Positions 43,196 to 45,938 of a DNA stretch of 45,938 bases are shown piece by piece. How positions within the stretch are numbered: the stretch's first letter is position 1; the number at the start of each line of letters is the position of its first letter. The translations under genes were made by a program, and so were the position numbers. The DNA is from Muribaculaceae bacterium (GTDB taxonomy: Bacteria > Bacteroidota > Bacteroidia > Bacteroidales > Muribaculaceae), in the NCBI GenBank assembly GCA_029060725.1, contig JAIDTL010000050.1, positions 1 to 45,938 on the forward strand, in the 5' to 3' direction. The notes below the pieces were generated by a model that was given only the letters and a program-made list of their open reading frames with translations, did no database searches and had not been told where the DNA came from.

Positions 43196-43440
43196 AAGCC
43201 GCAAGCAGCTCTTGCGGGGACAAACCGGCGGGCGGAAGCTTATTTCTGGCTGAGGGAAGGAGGAGGCTTTGGAGGAGAAAAAAGGATGGAGAGGATGAGG
43301 ATACATGCTGCCGGTTTGTTTCTCCGCATGAGCCGCTTGCGGCTCAGTCTGATTGCTCTGATGCTCCCGGAAAGGGAAGGCTTTTTTGGGGGAGCATTTC
43401 GGAGCCGCAAGCGGCTCTTGCGGGGGACAAACCGGTGAGT
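43196..43440. repeat. Family C repeats, first cluster (three copies, one inverted)
   Basis: Core GAGCCGCAAGCGGCTC followed by TTGCGGGGGACAAACCGG and CGGGCGGAAGCT. Copies at 43196-43240 and 43401-43438 point rightward; the copy at about 43303-43346 is inverted. The hairpin AGCCGC/GCGGCT has an AA loop. They start just after the fimbrial terminator. Confidence 0.85.
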
Positions 43441-43488
43441 GGATACTTAGCTTGAGCTCACAAGAGAGGGAGAATGAAAGTAGGGAGG

Positions 43489-43575
43489 GGATGTTATTGT
43501 TCGTGCAAGCACGGTTTACTATCTCATAACCTGACACTGAGGAAAGCTCTGGGGAAGGATGGATCTGGCAAGGAG
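43489..43575 (+). repeat. Family C2 hairpin with trailing sequence (partial composite)
   Basis: CGTGCAAGCACGGTTTACTA followed by TCTCATAACCTGACA, then degenerate GAAGGATGGATCTGGC. The core CGTGC/GCACG has an AA loop. Related full copies are at 43782, 44195 and 45586. Confidence 0.75.
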
Positions 43576-43654
43576 AAGCTTATTCTTGGATGAGGGAAGG
43601 CGAGCATGAGGAGAAGAGACAACATGGAAGCTGACGGCTTTTTGGGAGCTATAT

Positions 43655-43820
43655 GGAAGCCGCAAGCGGCTCTTGCGGAGGACAAACCGGCGGGCGGAAG
43701 CTGAGGCTTTTTGGGGAGATATTTCGGAGCCGCAAGCGGCTTTTGTGGGAGAATTAAGGAAGATTGAAGATGTTATTGGCCGCGCAAGCACGGTTTACTA
43801 TCTCATAGCCTGACAATGGG
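43655..43820 (+). repeat. Family C pair plus C2, full composite copy 1
   Basis: Two C hairpins (43658 and 43727), then GGAAGATTGAAGATGTTATT, the C2 hairpin GCGCAAGC near 43783, its TTTACTATCTCATAGCCTGA tail, and one GGGAAAGATGG word. The 15-mer array is not expanded here. Confidence 0.8.
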
Positions 43821-43883
43821 GAAAGATGGTGAAGATAGATGTAGAATTTTCAATTTGCTGCAAATGCCAGCACCAACGGAACG

Positions 43884-43979
43884 ATGGTAGAAGATACTAA
43901 CTATTATGGTGTGTTAAGATATGCTGATGTCTATGAATCTCTGACAATAGGGTCTATTATCGTGATGCCTGTCCGATAA
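43884..43979 (+). pseudogene. Possible gene remnant, 31 codons
   Basis: ATG at 43884 opens MVEDTNYYGVLRYADVYESL, ending MPVR-stop. The frame can be read back without a stop only to about 43851. The composition (Tyr, Asp, Val) looks protein-like and it interrupts the repeats, so it may be the end of a decayed gene. I recognise no family. Confidence 0.25.
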
Positions 43980-44020
43980 AGTTTGTAATTGATGAATAAA
44001 TCATCATAGTTAATGAGAAA

Positions 44021-44052
44021 GCAGCCAAATCTTCGATGGAAGATTTGGCTGC
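44021..44052. repeat. Perfect 14-bp inverted repeat
   Basis: GCAGCCAAATCTTC and GAAGATTTGGCTGC are separated by GATG. On the minus strand it is followed by TTTCTC, so it could be a minus-strand terminator, but no minus-strand gene precedes it within the window. Confidence 0.6.
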
Positions 44053-44078
44053 GTTGGTTGTTAGGAGGCCATCTCTTT

Positions 44079-44381
44079 GGAGCCGCAAGCGGCTTTTGCG
44101 GGGGACAAACCGGCGGGCGGAAGCTGAGGCTTTTGGGAGATATTTCGGAGCAGCAAGCGGCTGTTTCGGGGGGATTAAGGAAGATAGAAGATGTTATTGG
44201 CCGTGCAAGCACGGTTTACTATCTCATAGCCTTACAATGGGAAATGATGGATATGGAAGAGATGGATATGCAAAAGATGGATCTGCAAAAGATGGATATG
44301 GAAGAGATTGATCTACAAAAGATGGATCTGGCGGAAGATGGCTCTGCAAAAGATGGATATGGGAAAGATGGATCTGGCGGA
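44079..44381 (+). repeat. Full composite repeat copy 2 with expanded 15-mer array
   Basis: C hairpin at 44080, degenerate C hairpin at 44148, GGAAGATAGAAGATGTTATT, C2 hairpin CCGTGCAAGCACGG near 44200, TTTACTATCTCATAGCC, then about nine 15-bp units of GATGGATATGCAAAA/GATGGATCTGGCGGA type (44246-44381). An inverted C2 core, CCGTGCTTGCACGG preceded by GATAGTATT, follows at 44427-44455. Confidence 0.85.
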
Positions 44382-44492
44382 AGGAGTCGGAGTTTGCGTA
44401 ATGAAATTACACTCCTAATGAAAGGCTATGGGATAGTATTCCGTGCTTGCACGGCAGAAATCGGGAAAAATCGATAGAAATCTTCCACCAAA

Positions 44493-44524
44493 TTTGCATA
44501 TCAATCATCTTTATACTAACTTTG
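44493..44524 (+). promoter_or_regulatory. Promoter of the RAYT gene
   Basis: TTTG (44493-44496), 20 bp, TAACTTTG (44517-44524): full consensus, 22 bp before the start codon. It lies in unique sequence between the repeats and the gene, so the transposase gene appears to be expressible. Confidence 0.85.
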
Positions 44525-44546
44525 TAGATATTAAATCCCAATAGAT

Positions 44547-45440
44547 ATGCCACGACATCCAAAACACGACTATCGTCGTCCCTGTACTTATCACATAACG
44601 TTGAAAAAAGATTCCATTGTGCCCGATTTCTCCGTCATCACCGGTAGTCCTGAATTTTGGTATGTTTATCATCCTCCGGTTGGAAAAGCTATTCAGAAAA
44701 GCATTGTCGCTATTGAAAAAGAAAATCCAAAATTGAAAGTATATCGATATGCTATAATGCCAGATCATGTCCATATACTCCTACGTGTCTTAGAATATCT
44801 CGAAAGACCATTGGGCATTTATATAAGCAAAATAAAAATCAAAGCTCTACAGAACGCCCGAAATTATGGTCTTTCATTTGATTCTCTTTTTGAGAAAGAT
44901 TTTTATGATCGAATCCTCAGACTTGATCAATCCTTGGATACAGTCATAAAATATGTCTATCAAAATCCATACCGACTCTTGGTGCGGAGATTTTATCCGG
45001 ATTATTTTCGACGGGTCAATTGCATTTTCTTTTATGAGGGGATGCAGTGGCAGGCATACGGCAATCTTCAGCTTCTTTGGAATCCTTTCAAGGATGCGGT
45101 GGTATGTCATCGGGCAGATGCCAGCACTCAAAAGGAGGAGCTGCTCGTCAAAAATTGGATGCATTTGGCATCGAATGGCGGAGTGCTTATTTCTCCTTTT
45201 ATCGCTCAGAAAGAAAAGGAAGTCAGAGAAAAGGCTGAAGCACAAAATGCAAAGATCATTCTTATCAGCAATGAAGCTTTCGAAGAAAGATATAAGCCGG
45301 CTGCACATGATTTTCAACAATGTGAATCAGGGAATCTTCTAATAATCGCTCCTGCTATAGGAATGCCTGATAGCAGGAAGACTTTCCTTTTTCTTAATAA
45401 GCTTGCTGAGGATATAGCTCAGGGTAAGATCGGATTTTGA
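44547..45440 (+). CDS. REP-associated tyrosine transposase (RAYT) with extra C-terminal domain
   Basis: Y1/HUH single-strand nuclease of the TnpA_REP class (IS200/IS605-related). The HUH pair is H74-V-H76 in YAIMPDHVHILLRV. The nucleophile is probably Y136 in VIKYVYQNPYR, the family's Y-x-x-NP position (Y138 is the alternative). These enzymes bind and cut REP hairpins. At 297 aa it is longer than classic ~150-220-aa RAYTs. Residues ~190-297 add a domain with GGVLISPFIAQKEKEVREKA, AKIILISNEAF, ERYKPAAHDFQQCESGNLLI and IAP, which looks like an alternating beta/alpha (Rossmann-like) fold. The frame is intact, has its own promoter, and is flanked by hairpin repeats on both sides; a family C hairpin overlaps its stop. 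Confidence 0.88.
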   Translation: MPRHPKHDYRRPCTYHITLKKDSIVPDFSVITGSPEFWYVYHPPVGKAIQKSIVAIEKENPKLKVYRYAIMPDHVHILLRVLEYLERPLGIYISKIKIKALQNARNYGLSFDSLFEKDFYDRILRLDQSLDTVIKYVYQNPYRLLVRRFYPDYFRRVNCIFFYEGMQWQAYGNLQLLWNPFKDAVVCHRADASTQKEELLVKNWMHLASNGGVLISPFIAQKEKEVREKAEAQNAKIILISNEAFEERYKPAAHDFQQCESGNLLIIAPAIGMPDSRKTFLFLNKLAEDIAQGKIGF

Positions 45441-45735
45441 GCCGCAAGCGGCTCTGGCGGGGGACAAACCGGCGGGCGGCAGCTGAATGCTTTTTGGGAG
45501 CTTTATGGAAGCCGCAAGAAGCTATTTCGGAGCCGCAAGGGGCAGTTTTCGGGGGGATTAAGGAAGATTGAAGATGTTTTTGGCCGTGCAAGCACGGTTT
45601 ACTATCTCATAGCCTGACAATGGGGAAAGATGGAGCTGGGAAAGATGGAGCTGGGAAAGATGGAGCTGGGAAAGATGGAGCTGGGAAAGATGGAGCTGGC
45701 GAAAGATGGATCTGGAAAAGATGGATTTGGCGGAA
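45438..45735 (+). repeat. Full composite repeat copy 3 after the RAYT gene
   Basis: The TGA of the RAYT is the first part of GAGCCGCAAGCGGCTC. Two degenerate C hairpins follow (45509, 45530), then GGAAGATTGAAGATGTTTTT, C2 CCGTGCAAGCACGG near 45585, TTTACTATCTCATAGCCTGA, and a 15-bp array from 45626 (five near-exact AAAGATGGAGCTGGG units, then degenerate AAAGATGGATCTGG units). Confidence 0.88.
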
Positions 45736-45754
45736 GGAGCAGGTGGGAGGTATG

Positions 45755-45903
45755 GGGGCGCATGCGGAGCATGCTTTATTACGTTCTGGACGCTGGGGGA
45801 CGCACTCGGAGAGTGCTAACTACTCTGATTGACGCGCGGGGGCGCATGCGGAGCATGCTTTATTACGTTCTTGACGCGGTGGGGGCATGCGGAGAGGGAT
45901 TGC
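45755..45903 (-). repeat. Family A-B-A hairpin cluster
   Basis: Reverse-complement copies in the order A (45755-45786, GCATGCGGAGCATGC then TTTATTACGTT), B (45799-45825, GCACTCGGAGAGTGC then TAACTACTC), A (45837-45869), then a truncated GCATGCGGAGAGGG at 45885-45898. The same families occur alone at 32058-32143 (A) and 34552-34620 (B). No gene is visible from 45441 to the window end. Confidence 0.85.
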
Positions 45904-45938
45904 TATTCTTTTTGATGGTCTTGGACGGAGTCGGGGGT

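Noticed and set aside
44013..44477. Open frame with MDMEEMDMQKMD repeats
   Set aside because: It runs through a hairpin, REP elements and the 15-mer array, so it is a by-product of repeats.
44547..45440. Complete IS200/IS605 insertion sequence
   Set aside because: There is no TnpB gene, the protein has RAYT rather than IS200 proportions, and the flanking hairpins are dispersed repeats, not one matched pair of element ends.
45620..45832. Open frame of repeated GKDGA units
   Set aside because: It is the 15-bp array read in frame; no promoter, start context or non-repeat protein sequence.
43196..45903. CRISPR array
   Set aside because: Repeats are palindromic, irregularly spaced and variably oriented, spacers are not uniform, and no cas genes are present.

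Overview
The window looks like a chromosomal segment of a Bacteroidales bacterium, most plausibly Muribaculaceae or a close relative (the family is my inference). Supporting signs are Bacteroidetes-type promoters (TTTG-N19/20-TAnnTTTG), few Shine-Dalgarno sequences, cydAB preceded by a DUF4492 gene, many lipoproteins, and a P. gingivalis Mfa1/FimA-type (type V) fimbrial operon. There is no phage, no CRISPR array and no complete IS element.

Layout. 1-3.3 kb: an unrecognised 301-aa gene, a 780-bp repeat-rich gap and a WG-repeat protein. 3.3-5.8 kb (minus): a two-gene LemA/large membrane protein unit. 6.1-9.2 kb (minus): DUF4492-cydA-cydB, the cytochrome bd oxidase operon with a strong promoter and terminator. 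9.3-10.5 kb: purT. 10.7-15.4 kb (minus): an S9 dipeptidyl peptidase and a GH2 beta-galactosidase. 15.5-19.1 kb (plus): a 2-TM potassium-channel-like protein, malic enzyme maeB with a structured leader, and a DUF805 protein. Then come tRNA-Ser(CGA), a small lipoprotein and the D-Ala-D-Ala carboxypeptidase dacB. 21.4-30.2 kb (minus): a seven-gene run of lipoprotein, polyprenyl synthetase, TatD, Na+/H+ antiporter, MgtC, Kef-type antiporter and AI-2E/PerM transporter. 30.4-32 kb (plus): tRNA-Gly(CCC) and a His-rich COG0523 metallochaperone GTPase. 32.2-43.2 kb (plus): the fimbrial operon (DUF3575, DUF3868/OmpA-like, Mfa1-like shaft, Mfa2/FimB anchor, accessory subunit, giant tip-like subunit), with a consensus promoter, a terminator-like leader hairpin and a 3' terminator. 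43.2-45.9 kb: a REP-like repeat island around a REP-associated tyrosine transposase (RAYT) gene that has its own consensus promoter and an extra C-terminal domain.

The most interesting layer lies between the genes. At least four REP-like hairpin families (called A, B, C/C2 and D here) recur in the window. Most have a GTAG/GTAA-like word on the same side of the hairpin, and several start 0-3 nt after a stop codon. Two further short-word repeat families (X, AACGATTA-type; Y, CATAATTCATAATG-type) spill into coding sequence. Family X supplies the last residues and stop ('Asn-Asp-stop') of three unrelated genes; family Y supplies or crowds several start codons. Together with the RAYT this suggests an active, multi-lineage REP system. 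All functional assignments come from reading motifs; no database search was run.
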